NCBI RefSeq assembly: GCF_000740055.1
Contig: NZ_BBJM01000002.1
Location: 1-64,000, forward strand
Source of the DNA: Secundilactobacillus oryzae JCM 18671
Lineage (GTDB): Bacteria > Bacillota > Bacilli > Lactobacillales > Lactobacillaceae
Length of the DNA stretch: 64,000 nt
Direction of reading: 5' to 3'
This document shows positions 8,517-16,776 of the stretch, piece by piece. The position numbers and the translations under genes are program-made. The notes under the pieces were generated by a model. It ran no database searches. It was not told the origin of the DNA and saw only the letters and a list, made by a program, of their open reading frames with translations. Positions within the stretch are counted from its first letter, which is position 1. Every line of letters begins with the position of its first letter.

Positions 8517-8554
8517 AGAACCAGTAGCTCATCTAGGCCACTGGTTCTTTTTTT
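8517..8554 (+). terminator. Terminator of GyrI-like gene
   Basis: AGAACCAGT (8517-8525) pairs with ACTGGTTCT (8540-8548), followed by seven T. Confidence 0.85.
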
Positions 8555-8567
8555 ATGTGTAAATGGT

Positions 8568-8583
8568 GCTTTTAAATTATGTG
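8568..8583 (+). repeat. Left 16-bp direct repeat flanking the IS30 element
   Basis: GCTTTTAAATTATGTG, identical to 9766-9781. It is the apparent target-site duplication of the insertion, much longer than the 2-4 bp usual for IS30 elements. Confidence 0.75.
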
Positions 8584-9765
8584 GCCGGATTTAAAATTGA
8601 AGTGCAACACCTAAATGACTAGACCAAAAAGGCCATGAAGACCTATTCTTATAGTTACCACAACAAATAAGAAAAGAGATGTCTTCATGACCCTTAACCA
8701 GAATACCATGATTAGTCATTACCAACAACTTCAACCTTATGAACGTGGCTTGATCATGGCTCGTAAATCTGAGGGTTGGTCTTGCCGTCAGATTGCGCGT
8801 GAACTTCATCGGAGTCCAAGTACCATCAGTCGGGAATTAAAGCACGGTACAATTCGTCAAATTGGCCCTAATCACAAGCCCTTTGAAGCTTACTTTGCAG
8901 AGACTGCTCAAACTATTCATGCAAATCATCAAGCTAATTCTCATGCCGTTAGCTGGCTGGTCAAGGCACCTGTGTTCTTCCAACAACTGGTCATTGAACT
9001 TCGTCGCAAACCTAGAGTCCACAGTATTGATAGCTTTGTGCATTGGTTCAAACTGAACCATCAAGAACTAGCTTGTCCGTCAACACAAACTGTCTACAGA
9101 TACATTGATAATGGCCTTTTAGAACTAACTAATAGTGAACTACCCATGAAGCTACGTCGACGGGTGAGATCTGTTCGTAAAGCTCATCAGCGTATGAATA
9201 AACGTACCTTAGGCAAGTCTATTGAAGAACGACCATTTGGAGCCAATAACCGAACTGAAATCGGCCATTGGGAAGGTGATCTAGTTAAAGGCAAACGAGT
9301 TGCCAGTGAACCCGCTATTATGACCTTGACTGAACGTGTTAGTCGTTATGAAATCATCGTTAAGATTACGGACTATCACGCCGACACTTGTCGACAAGCC
9401 CTGCAAGATGTTATCGATGACTATGGTCCAGAATACTTTAAGACAGTTACTTTTGACAACGGTTCAGAGTTTGCGGATTTATCAAAGGTAGCCGGCACGA
9501 CAGTCTACTTTGCCCATCCATATTCACCATGGGAACGTGGTACTAATGAGAACCAGAACCAACTGATCCGCGAGTTCATTCCTAAGGGACATTCAATGAG
9601 AGCCTTGACCTTAACAGGGATTCAAGCAATCCAAAACGCTCTGAACCAAAGACCACGAAAGGTTCTCAACTATCAATCGGCAATGGCAGTTCTGCCAGAC
9701 TTCGATTAACTAGACCAATAACTAAGAATAGGTCGAAAGTGTTGCACTTGATTTGACAATTCGGG
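8584..9765 (+). mobile_element. IS30-family insertion sequence
   Basis: An element of about 1182 bp bounded by 16-bp direct repeats. The ends are imperfect inverted repeats of about 27 bp (20 matches), the best part being AAGTGCAACAC at 8600-8610 and its complement near 9741-9751. A second inverted pair, GACCTATTCTTA and its complement, lies just inside the ends. It carries one intact transposase gene. It has landed between the terminator of the GyrI-like gene and the end of the amidohydrolase gene and breaks neither. Confidence 0.88.
8687..9709 (+). CDS. IS30-family transposase
   Basis: 340 residues, full length for the family. An N-terminal helix-turn-helix (CRQIARELHRSPSTISREL, about 26-44) binds the element ends. 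The DDE catalytic core shows GHWEGDLV, TFDNGSEF and SPWERGTNENQNQLIREF. No frameshift or stop is present, so the element may be active. The start is the first ATG after the AAGAAAAGAGATG stretch, about 100 bases inside the left end. Confidence 0.95.
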   Translation: MTLNQNTMISHYQQLQPYERGLIMARKSEGWSCRQIARELHRSPSTISRELKHGTIRQIGPNHKPFEAYFAETAQTIHANHQANSHAVSWLVKAPVFFQQLVIELRRKPRVHSIDSFVHWFKLNHQELACPSTQTVYRYIDNGLLELTNSELPMKLRRRVRSVRKAHQRMNKRTLGKSIEERPFGANNRTEIGHWEGDLVKGKRVASEPAIMTLTERVSRYEIIVKITDYHADTCRQALQDVIDDYGPEYFKTVTFDNGSEFADLSKVAGTTVYFAHPYSPWERGTNENQNQLIREFIPKGHSMRALTLTGIQAIQNALNQRPRKVLNYQSAMAVLPDFD

Positions 9766-9781
9766 GCTTTTAAATTATGTG
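9766..9781 (+). repeat. Right 16-bp direct repeat flanking the IS30 element
   Basis: Exact copy of 8568-8583. Removing the element with one copy of the repeat restores an uninterrupted intergenic sequence. Confidence 0.75.
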
Positions 9782-9792
9782 TTTAATTGCCA

Positions 9793-11049
9793 CTATCTAC
9801 CTGCTTCAGCAATTGGTTCCGCTTGCCGGGCTTCAATCGTTTGAACGTTTGCCGCGTGAACGCGTTTACCGTGCTGATAAACATCCTTATCCCTTTGAAT
9901 TACACTAATATCATCAATTGGATTCTCTGCCATAACAATGAAGTCCGCGAACTTCCCTGCTTCAATACTGCCGTATTCGGCACCAACTTGCATAACCTCT
10001 GCACAGATAATCGTAGCGGATTCAATCGCTTGAGCTGGGGTCATATGGGCTTTTTCAACTTCAAGTTGAAGTTCATATGCACTCTCAGTAGTAAAGCCAT
10101 TATATGGCGTTCCAGCATCCGTTCCCATGGCAATCGGAATTCCCGCTTTGGCAGCTTTTTCGATTGATTTAAAATGCTTCTCTATGTTCACAATAACCTT
10201 TTGGCGGGCCCAATCAGGAACGGTACCTTCACCGAATTCGTAAATACCATACATCGCGTTTAACGTTGGCACCACTGCCGTTCCGTGCTGCTTCATCATT
10301 TTAATCGTTTCATCGTCAATATCGAAGCCGTGTTCGATTGTGTCGACACCCGCTTCAACGGCCTCTTTAATGCCCGTATTACCTTGGGCATGAGCCGCAA
10401 CCGTGTAGCCCTTGTGGTGTGCCTCAATCACGCCGGCACGAACCTCGTCAAAGGTGAGCTGAATGTCATCTGGTGTTTCGCCGTTCTTAAGAACGCCTCC
10501 CGTTACCATCATTTTAATATTCTTAGCCCCATTCTTCATGGCTGTTCGAACCGTTTTCCGCATCTCATCAACGCCATCAACCTCATAACCGCCATCTGAC
10601 CCGTGCCCACCGGTCATTGAAATGGCTTGTCCGGACGTTTTAATTCTTGGCCCCTCAATAAAGCCATTCTTACGCATTTGCTCAACGGCAATATCAACAT
10701 CGAACTGCGCGCCGACGTTTCGAATGTAAGTAACACCATTGTTAATGAGATCCCGCATGTTATGAATGGCATACATGGTGGCCACTTCCGGTGTGGTACC
10801 GTGGCGCTCATCCACCCGATCAGCAAATTCTCTTGGTACCGATGTGATATGGGTATGGGCGTTCATAATGCCTGGCATGATGAATTGATGATGAACATCT
10901 ACAATTTGGTCTGCAATCTTGTTTGGGGTCCCCTTACCCACTTGCGTAATTTTGCCGGTTTCGTCCTCTACTTCAAACCAGGCGTCCTGGATAAAGTCGT
11001 GTTGGTGGTGACTGTAAATGTTGGCATTTTTGTAAATCGTTGTTGGCAT
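9793..11049 (-). CDS. Metal-dependent amidohydrolase, imidazolonepropionase/dipeptidase-like
   Basis: 418 residues of the amidohydrolase superfamily. The first metal-ligand pair is NAHTH (His65, His67), followed by a likely carboxylated Lys in KMMVTGG, His in VAAHAQG and IEHG, and Asp in GTDAGTP. The arrangement resembles the Sgx9260/Cc2672 group that hydrolyses Xaa-Arg/Xaa-Lys or Xaa-Pro dipeptides and N-acyl amino acids; the actual substrate is not known. The start at 11049 has GAAGGGA upstream. It is controlled by a T-box, which points to a role in amino-acid supply. Confidence 0.82.
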   Translation of the reverse strand: MPTTIYKNANIYSHHQHDFIQDAWFEVEDETGKITQVGKGTPNKIADQIVDVHHQFIMPGIMNAHTHITSVPREFADRVDERHGTTPEVATMYAIHNMRDLINNGVTYIRNVGAQFDVDIAVEQMRKNGFIEGPRIKTSGQAISMTGGHGSDGGYEVDGVDEMRKTVRTAMKNGAKNIKMMVTGGVLKNGETPDDIQLTFDEVRAGVIEAHHKGYTVAAHAQGNTGIKEAVEAGVDTIEHGFDIDDETIKMMKQHGTAVVPTLNAMYGIYEFGEGTVPDWARQKVIVNIEKHFKSIEKAAKAGIPIAMGTDAGTPYNGFTTESAYELQLEVEKAHMTPAQAIESATIICAEVMQVGAEYGSIEAGKFADFIVMAENPIDDISVIQRDKDVYQHGKRVHAANVQTIEARQAEPIAEAGR

Positions 11050-11144
11050 ATAAAAACTTCCCTTCTAAATTTAATAACGGACCGTCAGATTCTTGCTGCT
11101 GTAACGCTAACTGGGATTTCACTGCCACCACCTCCTTTAAGGTC

Positions 11145-11404
11145 AAAAAAACGTCCCCAGTAATCGAAATTACTAAGGACGCTTTCACGCGGTACCACCC
11201 TAATTACTGACAGGTAACTGTCAGTCTCTCACGCACGGCACATAGCGATGCGTTCAGTCGATATCGGGACTTCCGGATTTTTTTATCAGCTCGCATCAGC
11301 TTTTAATGATAAGTCATGGCGTCTTTCCACTCGTCGACGCTCCCTTGGCATGGCTTGTCATTTCATCCCTGATGCTTCGTTGCTTTTCTAATTTATTTTT
11401 AATA
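11145..11404 (-). promoter_or_regulatory. T-box riboswitch upstream of amidohydrolase
   Basis: On the minus strand the leader has the conserved antiterminator sequence AGGGTGGTACCGCG (11201-11188) and a strong terminator ending in seven T (11183-11145). Stem I has the AG-bulge/GTGG-AAA distal pattern. The UGGU bulge predicts a tRNA with discriminator A73. The 3' side of the specifier loop reads AUUAAAAGCUGAUGC, so Lys (AAA/AAG) or Ala (GCU) is possible, but I could not fix the codon. Confidence 0.88.
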
Positions 11405-11410
11405 AAACAC

Positions 11411-11439
11411 ATTGTAATCTCATTTAATTTGAAATGCAA
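11411..11439 (-). promoter_or_regulatory. Promoter of T-box amidohydrolase transcript
   Basis: On the minus strand TTGCAT, a 17-base spacer and TACAAT. Confidence 0.75.
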
Positions 11440-11566
11440 CCCCTTATTTTAATCTAGATGACAATGACGACACACAATTGTTAGTCGCCTGTAATTCCAT
11501 TGTTTTACCTTTGTTTCATTTACGGGTTACACTAGGGTTATTAAACTACATAGGGGGACTCACTTC

Positions 11567-12493
11567 ATGAAGAAACATAATCTGTTAAAGCGGCTCGCGG
11601 CGGCTGCGTTTGTTGGTTTGAGTGTGCTAACACTTAGCACGGTTAGCGCCGATGCTGCAAAAACTAAAATTGCTGATGTGTCACAGTGGCAAGGATCAAT
11701 CAACTGGTCAAAGGCTTCTAAGGAACTCAAAATGGTTATCATCCGGGTTAAGCATGGTAACCCTGGCGACGCTGACTACTCACTTGATTCAAAACGAACA
11801 GTCAACGCTAACGGTGCTTACAAATACGGCATCCCATTTGGTCAATATAACTTTGCTGAATTTGACAGCGTTGCTGATGCTCAAAAGGATGCCAAACAAT
11901 TTTACCAATTAGCCGACAAGCGAGCTAAGTTCTACGTTTTAGATAACGAAAAGCGGAAATCTGGCGTTAAGGGTAAGGAACAAACTTACGTTAACGCTTG
12001 GTTGAAGACGATGCGTTCATTAACGGATAAGAAGATTATTTATTACTCATACCAAAACTTCGTTCATGTTCACAACATCAACGCTTCCAGCTTCGACGGC
12101 ACTTGGATTGCGAACTACTCAGCTAAGCCAAACGTCACAACTGACTTATGGCAATACACCAGGTATGGCAGAGTTTCTGGAATCAGTGGTAACGTCGACT
12201 TAAACAAAGTCGTTGATTCTAGTGCCGTTAATAGCTGGTACACCAATGGGAACACGACCACGACCAGCAACTATTACACTTCTGTCACGGCAGGTCAGAC
12301 TGTCAAAGCAAAGCGTGCCTTCTACGAGTACTCAAGTGCTAACTACACTAAGAGTAAGCGAGTTGCTAAGATCAAAGCCGGTAAATCATTCAAGGTTAAG
12401 GCTATCGTGAAATCATCCAATGGCACACCAAGAATCCAATTATCAAACGGTAACTACATTACTGCAAACAAAACTTACGTGACAGTTAAGTAA
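11567..12493 (+). CDS. Secreted GH25 muramidase (lysozyme)
   Basis: 308 residues with a signal peptide (cleavage near ADA-AK). The catalytic domain is GH25: ADVSQWQG carries Asp37 and YVLDNE carries Asp126 and Glu128. It hydrolyses the MurNAc-GlcNAc bond of peptidoglycan. The last about 70 residues (from about 238) form an SH3/SLAP-like beta module, probably wall-binding, similar in style to the C-terminus of the beta-helix exoprotein at 17133-18953. AGGGGGA precedes the ATG. Likely role: cell-wall turnover or division. Confidence 0.9.
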   Translation: MKKHNLLKRLAAAAFVGLSVLTLSTVSADAAKTKIADVSQWQGSINWSKASKELKMVIIRVKHGNPGDADYSLDSKRTVNANGAYKYGIPFGQYNFAEFDSVADAQKDAKQFYQLADKRAKFYVLDNEKRKSGVKGKEQTYVNAWLKTMRSLTDKKIIYYSYQNFVHVHNINASSFDGTWIANYSAKPNVTTDLWQYTRYGRVSGISGNVDLNKVVDSSAVNSWYTNGNTTTTSNYYTSVTAGQTVKAKRAFYEYSSANYTKSKRVAKIKAGKSFKVKAIVKSSNGTPRIQLSNGNYITANKTYVTVK

Positions 12494-12503
12494 GTTTCCA
12501 TTT

Positions 12504-12543
12504 AAAAACACCCGCAGATTTTCGTAATCTACGGGTGTTTTTT
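12504..12543 (+). terminator. Terminator of GH25 gene
   Basis: A 14-bp stem with one internal mismatch (12507-12520 with 12525-12538), followed by a T run. Confidence 0.88.
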
Positions 12544-12604
12544 CAAATAATTATTTGGGAGACTCGTCATCGCTGTAGTATTTAGGGGCACTTACCTCAA
12601 AGGT

Positions 12605-12973
12605 TTACTGGCTGAGCCACTCAGCGATTCGTTCGCCAAGTTCATCACCCATCGGTGCCGCAGCCGCAATCTGCTTCTTAGTAATACCATCTACATGAAT
12701 ACCTGCTGTAATTGTCGCACTATCAGGCAGTACCGCCTGAATTTTTTTGGCAATTCGCGCTGATACAAAATCATCCTTATGGCGACAGCCATCATGACTA
12801 GGGAAGCGAACCGTTTCAGGTCCCTCATCTTTGGTCATTGTGGTGACGTCTCCGATATGCGGATGATCACCACCCGTTACAATAATCAAGACATCGCGAC
12901 CAATTGGCGTCACGTCAGCTTCAATCGAATAATCCTCTTGTGTAACTGTCGTTTTAAAATTCACTATTTTCAC
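12605..12973 (-). CDS. LpdD-like (prenylated-flavin chaperone family) protein
   Basis: 122 residues. The segments GGDHPHIG (about 34-41) and ITAGIHVDGITKKQI (about 86-100) are those I associate with the small LpdD/PAC-like family, which accompanies the UbiD-type decarboxylase LpdC in gallate degradation. No lpdB or lpdC is within the window, so its partner is unknown and it may serve another role. It is preceded by weak purine-rich sequence (AGGTGA). It follows the acetate kinase gene on the same strand with 66 bases between, so cotranscription is possible. Confidence 0.6.
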   Translation of the reverse strand: MKIVNFKTTVTQEDYSIEADVTPIGRDVLIIVTGGDHPHIGDVTTMTKDEGPETVRFPSHDGCRHKDDFVSARIAKKIQAVLPDSATITAGIHVDGITKKQIAAAAPMGDELGERIAEWLSQ

Positions 12974-13038
12974 CTGATTTATTTTGGTTTACCACGTAAT
13001 GATACGTTGCATTTCCCAAATCATCAAATGATTTCGCC

Positions 13039-14241
13039 TTAATGAATCAACTCACGGTCATCCATTTTAAGTTGCTCAGCTACTTGTCGCACAATGGCAA
13101 GCTCTTCGTTGGTTGGAACGATTAAAGCCATAATAGGACTCGTAGGGATCGTAATCCGTCCTTCTACGCCTAAGTCGTTTAGGTTTGGATCCATCCGGAC
13201 GCCTAAATGACTGACCCTTGTCATGATTCGCCGGCGCATATCACTATCCTTTTCGCCGATGCCGCCAGCAAACGTAATGGCATCAATACCGCCCATTTCA
13301 GCAAAGTACGCCCCGATTTGTTTGACCACTTGGTTTTCAAACATTTGAAGGGCTAAATTGGCGCGTTCTGAGTCCGAAGCCACCAGATCTCGCATATCCG
13401 AAGAGATACCAGAGACACCATGCAGCCCCGATTTTTCATTTAACAGTGCCAAAACGGCTTCTGAGGAATCTAGTTGTAATCGTTTCATCAAAAACGGTAC
13501 GATTGCGGGATCAACATCTCCCGAGCGAGTTCCCATGAGCACACCAGTAACGGGCGTTAAGCCCATCGATGTATCATAAATTTTTCCATTCTTAAATGCC
13601 GAAACCGAGGCACCACTTCCTAGATGCAGGGTCACGATGTTCAGCTCATTCAAGGGACGCTTCATCAACGTTGCAGTTTGGCATGCAAGATACTCGTGGG
13701 AGATGCCATGCTCACCGTATCGCCGAATGTGGAATTCCTTCGATAATTCGTAGGGAATACCAAACAACGCGGTTTCATCCGCCATTTGGAGATAAAGCTG
13801 GCTGTCAAACACCGCAAATTGAGGGGCATTGGGTAGGTAAGTTGCCAATAGTTCAACTGTGGCAACTTGCATCGGATTATGGAGGGGCGCATAGTCACTC
13901 AACTGTTTTAAGCTTGCAATCGCTCGCTGATCCAGTTTCGTAGCTGATTTAAATTGCTCGGCGCCAGCGACAATTCTGTGACCTACCGCATGGATGTCAG
14001 ATAATCGCGAGATGATTTTACGGTCGACCAAAACACGGAGGACACTCTTGACCGCATCCGACATGCTGAGTCGCTCAACAGTCTCTTTCGACTTATTTCC
14101 TCGATAGGCCAACTTAACAATCGAATCTTCTAAATTAATTCGCTCAACTAACCCTTCTGCGATAACAGTTTCTGCTGGAATATCGAACAATTTCCATTTA
14201 AGTGATGAACTTCCTGCGTTAATAACAAGGTACTTCTTCAT
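13039..14241 (-). CDS. ackA: Acetate kinase (copy 1)
   Basis: 400 residues. AckA interconverts acetyl phosphate plus ADP and acetate plus ATP, the ATP-yielding step of the acetate branch. The ASKHA-fold phosphate motif VINAGSSSLKWK starts at residue 5, and HLGSGASVSAF and the conserved GTRSGDVDP are present. The ribosome binding site is GGAGGTGG. A second, diverged copy is at 31132-32328. This copy starts immediately upstream of the LpdD-like gene. Confidence 0.95.
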   Translation of the reverse strand: MKKYLVINAGSSSLKWKLFDIPAETVIAEGLVERINLEDSIVKLAYRGNKSKETVERLSMSDAVKSVLRVLVDRKIISRLSDIHAVGHRIVAGAEQFKSATKLDQRAIASLKQLSDYAPLHNPMQVATVELLATYLPNAPQFAVFDSQLYLQMADETALFGIPYELSKEFHIRRYGEHGISHEYLACQTATLMKRPLNELNIVTLHLGSGASVSAFKNGKIYDTSMGLTPVTGVLMGTRSGDVDPAIVPFLMKRLQLDSSEAVLALLNEKSGLHGVSGISSDMRDLVASDSERANLALQMFENQVVKQIGAYFAEMGGIDAITFAGGIGEKDSDMRRRIMTRVSHLGVRMDPNLNDLGVEGRITIPTSPIMALIVPTNEELAIVRQVAEQLKMDDRELIH

Positions 14242-14435
14242 TTAAGCCACCTCCAATTTAGTGCCATCATACCTAATTCAGGGCGTTAATGGAAGCAGAT
14301 TCACCGTCTTTTCGATTTAACTTCAAACAAAGATCATACTTGCTGAATTTCATGAATTTATCATTATCATATTTAGGGATTTTAGCGTATTATGAGGGTA
14401 GTTAAATCATCGCTTTTAGGGAGAAGGGATAAGTC

Positions 14436-15329
14436 ATGTTGACCAAAAAAATTAGTTTACACGTCGCACTCGCTGCAATGACCACACTCATGGTAGTTGC
14501 CCCACTTTCAACCGTTCCAGCGGAGGCTGCCAGTGTTAAGCCTTCCACCGCGATGCTCAAAAAGAGTAATAGCTATTATCGAAAACACTATAAGACGATT
14601 GCCAAGAAATACAAACTTTCATACAGTGCACAAACTGGCTTAAATAAGTCTGGCACCATCTACGTTTACTCAAAAACTAAGAGCATTTACTTGAAGAAGA
14701 GCTTAACGCTTGCCATGAATTACTGGAATTCAAAATTAGGCCGCAAAGCAGTTAAATGGGGAACCAAGAGTCATCACACCATTACCTTCTCCGTTTCCAA
14801 CGCTAAGGCCTCTGCATCCGACGAGAGTGACGCTTGGTGGATGCCTTCAACCAAGAAGGTTCAAGTTCGAAACAGCATCTACGCTGAGGATATTAATACC
14901 ATCACGGACACCACGCTCTATTTTAGCCAGCAAAGTTTAGTTAAATCAGCTAACGCAAAACTTAATAGCTACAAGGCTAGTTTAGACGCTTCGGATCCTG
15001 ATTATAAAACTAAGCTTGATGCCTACCAGCAACTCCAAGTTGCCGACGTTCGATCAACCTGCGAGGCTCAAGAAAAAGGGTTGAAGAACGGTGTTGCCAA
15101 GAAAGCCCGGACCTTTGAGTATGCGAATACCATCGCTCACGAATTAGGTCACGTCATGGGCCTCAAGCACTCACCAAATAAAAAAGATTTGATGTACCGC
15201 TCAAGTGGCACTGAGGATATTTACAATTACGACAAGGTTAAAGCTAGCAAGAACGGCTTCAGTATCCTGAATAGTATGGATACGGCTAGAGCTAAATTAG
15301 CTATTAAAGTGCATAACGCTTTGAATTAA
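14436..15329 (+). CDS. Secreted matrixin-like zinc metalloprotease, paralogue 2
   Basis: 297 residues with a signal peptide (cleavage near AEA-AS). The zinc motif HELGHVMGLKH (His235, Glu236, His239, His245) and Met-turn DLMY (Met253) match M10-type proteases. Between the common N-terminal half and the zinc site it carries an insert of about 50 mostly helical residues, absent from the paralogue at 5304-6089. GAGAAGGG precedes the ATG. Predicted extracellular; substrate unknown. Confidence 0.87.
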   Translation: MLTKKISLHVALAAMTTLMVVAPLSTVPAEAASVKPSTAMLKKSNSYYRKHYKTIAKKYKLSYSAQTGLNKSGTIYVYSKTKSIYLKKSLTLAMNYWNSKLGRKAVKWGTKSHHTITFSVSNAKASASDESDAWWMPSTKKVQVRNSIYAEDINTITDTTLYFSQQSLVKSANAKLNSYKASLDASDPDYKTKLDAYQQLQVADVRSTCEAQEKGLKNGVAKKARTFEYANTIAHELGHVMGLKHSPNKKDLMYRSSGTEDIYNYDKVKASKNGFSILNSMDTARAKLAIKVHNALN

Positions 15330-15334
15330 GACAG

Positions 15335-15363
15335 ACACCACTTTCCGAGAGTGGTGTTTTTTT
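15335..15363 (+). terminator. Terminator of metalloprotease 2
   Basis: ACACCACT and AGTGGTGT with a 7-base loop, followed by seven T. Confidence 0.88.
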
Positions 15364-15411
15364 ATGATCCATGGTATTTTAGTGAGTAATCAAACCAAAG
15401 GAGAATGCTTT

Positions 15412-15441
15412 ATGTTAACTGCTGAAATTGTGTTAGCCTAG
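15412..15441 (+). CDS. Possible 9-residue leader peptide upstream of rsgA2
   Basis: ATG to TAG encoding MLTAEIVLA. The site AAAGGAG lies 8 bases upstream, as strong as those of real genes here. Its stop codon is fused to a GGAGG copy. A tiny translated frame just before a gene whose Shine-Dalgarno can be sequestered suggests a translational attenuator. Confidence 0.45.
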   Translation: MLTAEIVLA

Positions 15442-15495
15442 GAGGCTGACTAACCTGTCTGACCTCCATAAGTCGACTTAATCAACTTTAGGAGG
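15439..15495 (+). promoter_or_regulatory. Possible translational attenuator before rsgA2
   Basis: Three segments compete: TAGGAGG at the leader stop (15439-15445), CCTCC (15463-15467), and TAGGAGG, the Shine-Dalgarno of the next gene (15489-15495). CCTCC can pair with either GGAGG. The 12-base palindrome TAAGTCGACTTA (15469-15480) would stack in the second fold. The stems are only 5 bp, so the call is tentative. Confidence 0.4.
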
Positions 15496-15502
15496 AACCA
15501 CC

Positions 15503-16501
15503 ATGTTAAAATTTCCAGAAACTCAAATGAAACAACCCACATATCGCGTCACCAACGTCAATCATGATAACTATCAGGTGATTGATGCTAACTTAGTCCC
15601 TTTTACCGCCAGACTTGCCGGTCATTTTTATCAAGCTGAACTCCGGCCAGTGATTGGCGATTATGTGACTGGCCAGCTGACACCCGATTTCGTATTAATC
15701 GAGCAGGTCTTACCTAGGCAAACAGAGCTAAAACGGCAACAAGATGACCACGTCCAATTCTTCGGCACCAATATCGACTTCGTGTTTATCACAATGGCGT
15801 TAAATCAGGATTTCAATCTCAATCGTCTACAGCGGTATCTTACCCTTGCCTATGACAGTGGTGTGACCCCGATTATCATTCTGACCAAGGCCGACTTAGC
15901 TGAGAATATCGATGAGAACTTATTTCAAATTGATGAAATTACGTTTGGCGCTGTGCCAACCATTTTGACATCTGCTAACGAGCCAGTGGCGGCCAAAGAA
16001 AAACTGATGGCCATTTTAAAGCCTGATACTACCGGTATATTCGTAGGATCATCGGGAGTCGGAAAGTCCACCCTCTTGAATTTACTTCAAGAGGATGCCA
16101 CTATCGCCACTAAAACCATTCGCTCAGATGGCAAAGGTCGTCATACCACGACAACTCGTCAATTACATTACCTATCAGTGATTGATTCACCTGGCGTTCG
16201 TTCAGTCGGCATTAGCGCAGATAGTGACGCTGCCGTCGACCAGGTTTTCCAGGAGATTACAGCACTCAGTCAACATTGTCGCTTTTCTGACTGCACCCAC
16301 ACTAACGAACCTGATTGTGCTGTGCAAAAAGCCCTACAGGACGGTGACTTAGATATCACTGTTTAGGAAAACTACCAGAAAATGAAGATTGAGTCCGAGT
16401 ACGTCGGGTTATCTAGCCGTGAAATCGAAAATAAAAAGATTGAGCGACTCATGGGTGGTAAAAAGAATTTTAAAGAAATAAAGAAAAAATCGCATAAGTA
16501 A
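15503..16501 (+). pseudogene. rsgA: Second RsgA-type ribosome-dependent GTPase, amber at codon 288
   Basis: RsgA is a circularly permuted GTPase that checks 30S subunit maturation. The order seen is an OB domain (about 1-75), G4 LTKAD (about 132-136), G1 GSSGVGKST (about 178-186), switch I RHTTTTRQL, G3 DSPG, and a Cys/His zinc site (CRFSDCTHTNEPDC). TAG at 16364-16366 stops it at 287 residues. Reading on in frame gives ENYQKMKIESEYVGLSSR and a basic tail to TAA at 16501, which is the expected C-terminal helix. So one point change (CAG or TGG to TAG) removed about 45 residues. The GTPase and zinc site remain, so partial function is possible. Confidence 0.85.
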
Positions 16502-16508
16502 CACAAAA

Positions 16509-16535
16509 ATGACGTCCATTTGGACGTCATTTTTT
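16509..16535 (+). terminator. Terminator of rsgA2
   Basis: ATGACGTCC and GGACGTCAT with a 4-base loop, then five T. The sequence from 16537 to about 16611 holds only low-complexity repeats of CTATGTG/TTGCTA type and no gene I can support. Confidence 0.88.
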
Positions 16536-16611
16536 ATATGTTAGTGCTATGTGAGTTGCTATATATGTGTGATGTTCTATGTGTTATGATGTTGCTACTA
16601 TGTGGGTAAAA

Positions 16612-16737
16612 CTATATGTTAGTGCGATTTGATGCTGATCGTGGGCGCTTTTGAGAAATCGTTTTTTGCGCTCCACCAGCAGTTCCGTAGGTCATAATCT
16701 GACTCTCATCGGTTGAGACCCGAATGTCCGATTCCAT
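16612..16737 (-). CDS. 41-residue ORF downstream of orphan T-box
   Basis: ATG 16737 is preceded by AAGGGGGTGG with 4-5 bases spacing, the position where a T-box-controlled gene should start. The product is hydrophilic, begins MESDIRVSTDESQIMTYGT and ends with a basic SQKRPRSASNR stretch. I do not recognise it. It may be a genuine small protein, or the 5' remnant of a longer T-box gene truncated by a deletion, since the low-complexity sequence starts right at its end. Confidence 0.45.
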   Translation of the reverse strand: MESDIRVSTDESQIMTYGTAGGAQKTISQKRPRSASNRTNI

Positions 16738-16776
16738 AAAACCACCCCCTTGTGTATGTATTTTTAAACTTAGACG

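Noticed and set aside
10627-11163. 178-codon plus-strand frame opposite the amidohydrolase and its T-box
   Set aside because: It is antisense to a well-conserved gene and to the T-box; the product has no recognisable features and no ribosome binding site.
16537-16630. Short repeats of CTATGTG and TTGCTA as a CRISPR-like array
   Set aside because: Units are short, irregular and without regular spacers; no cas genes are present.
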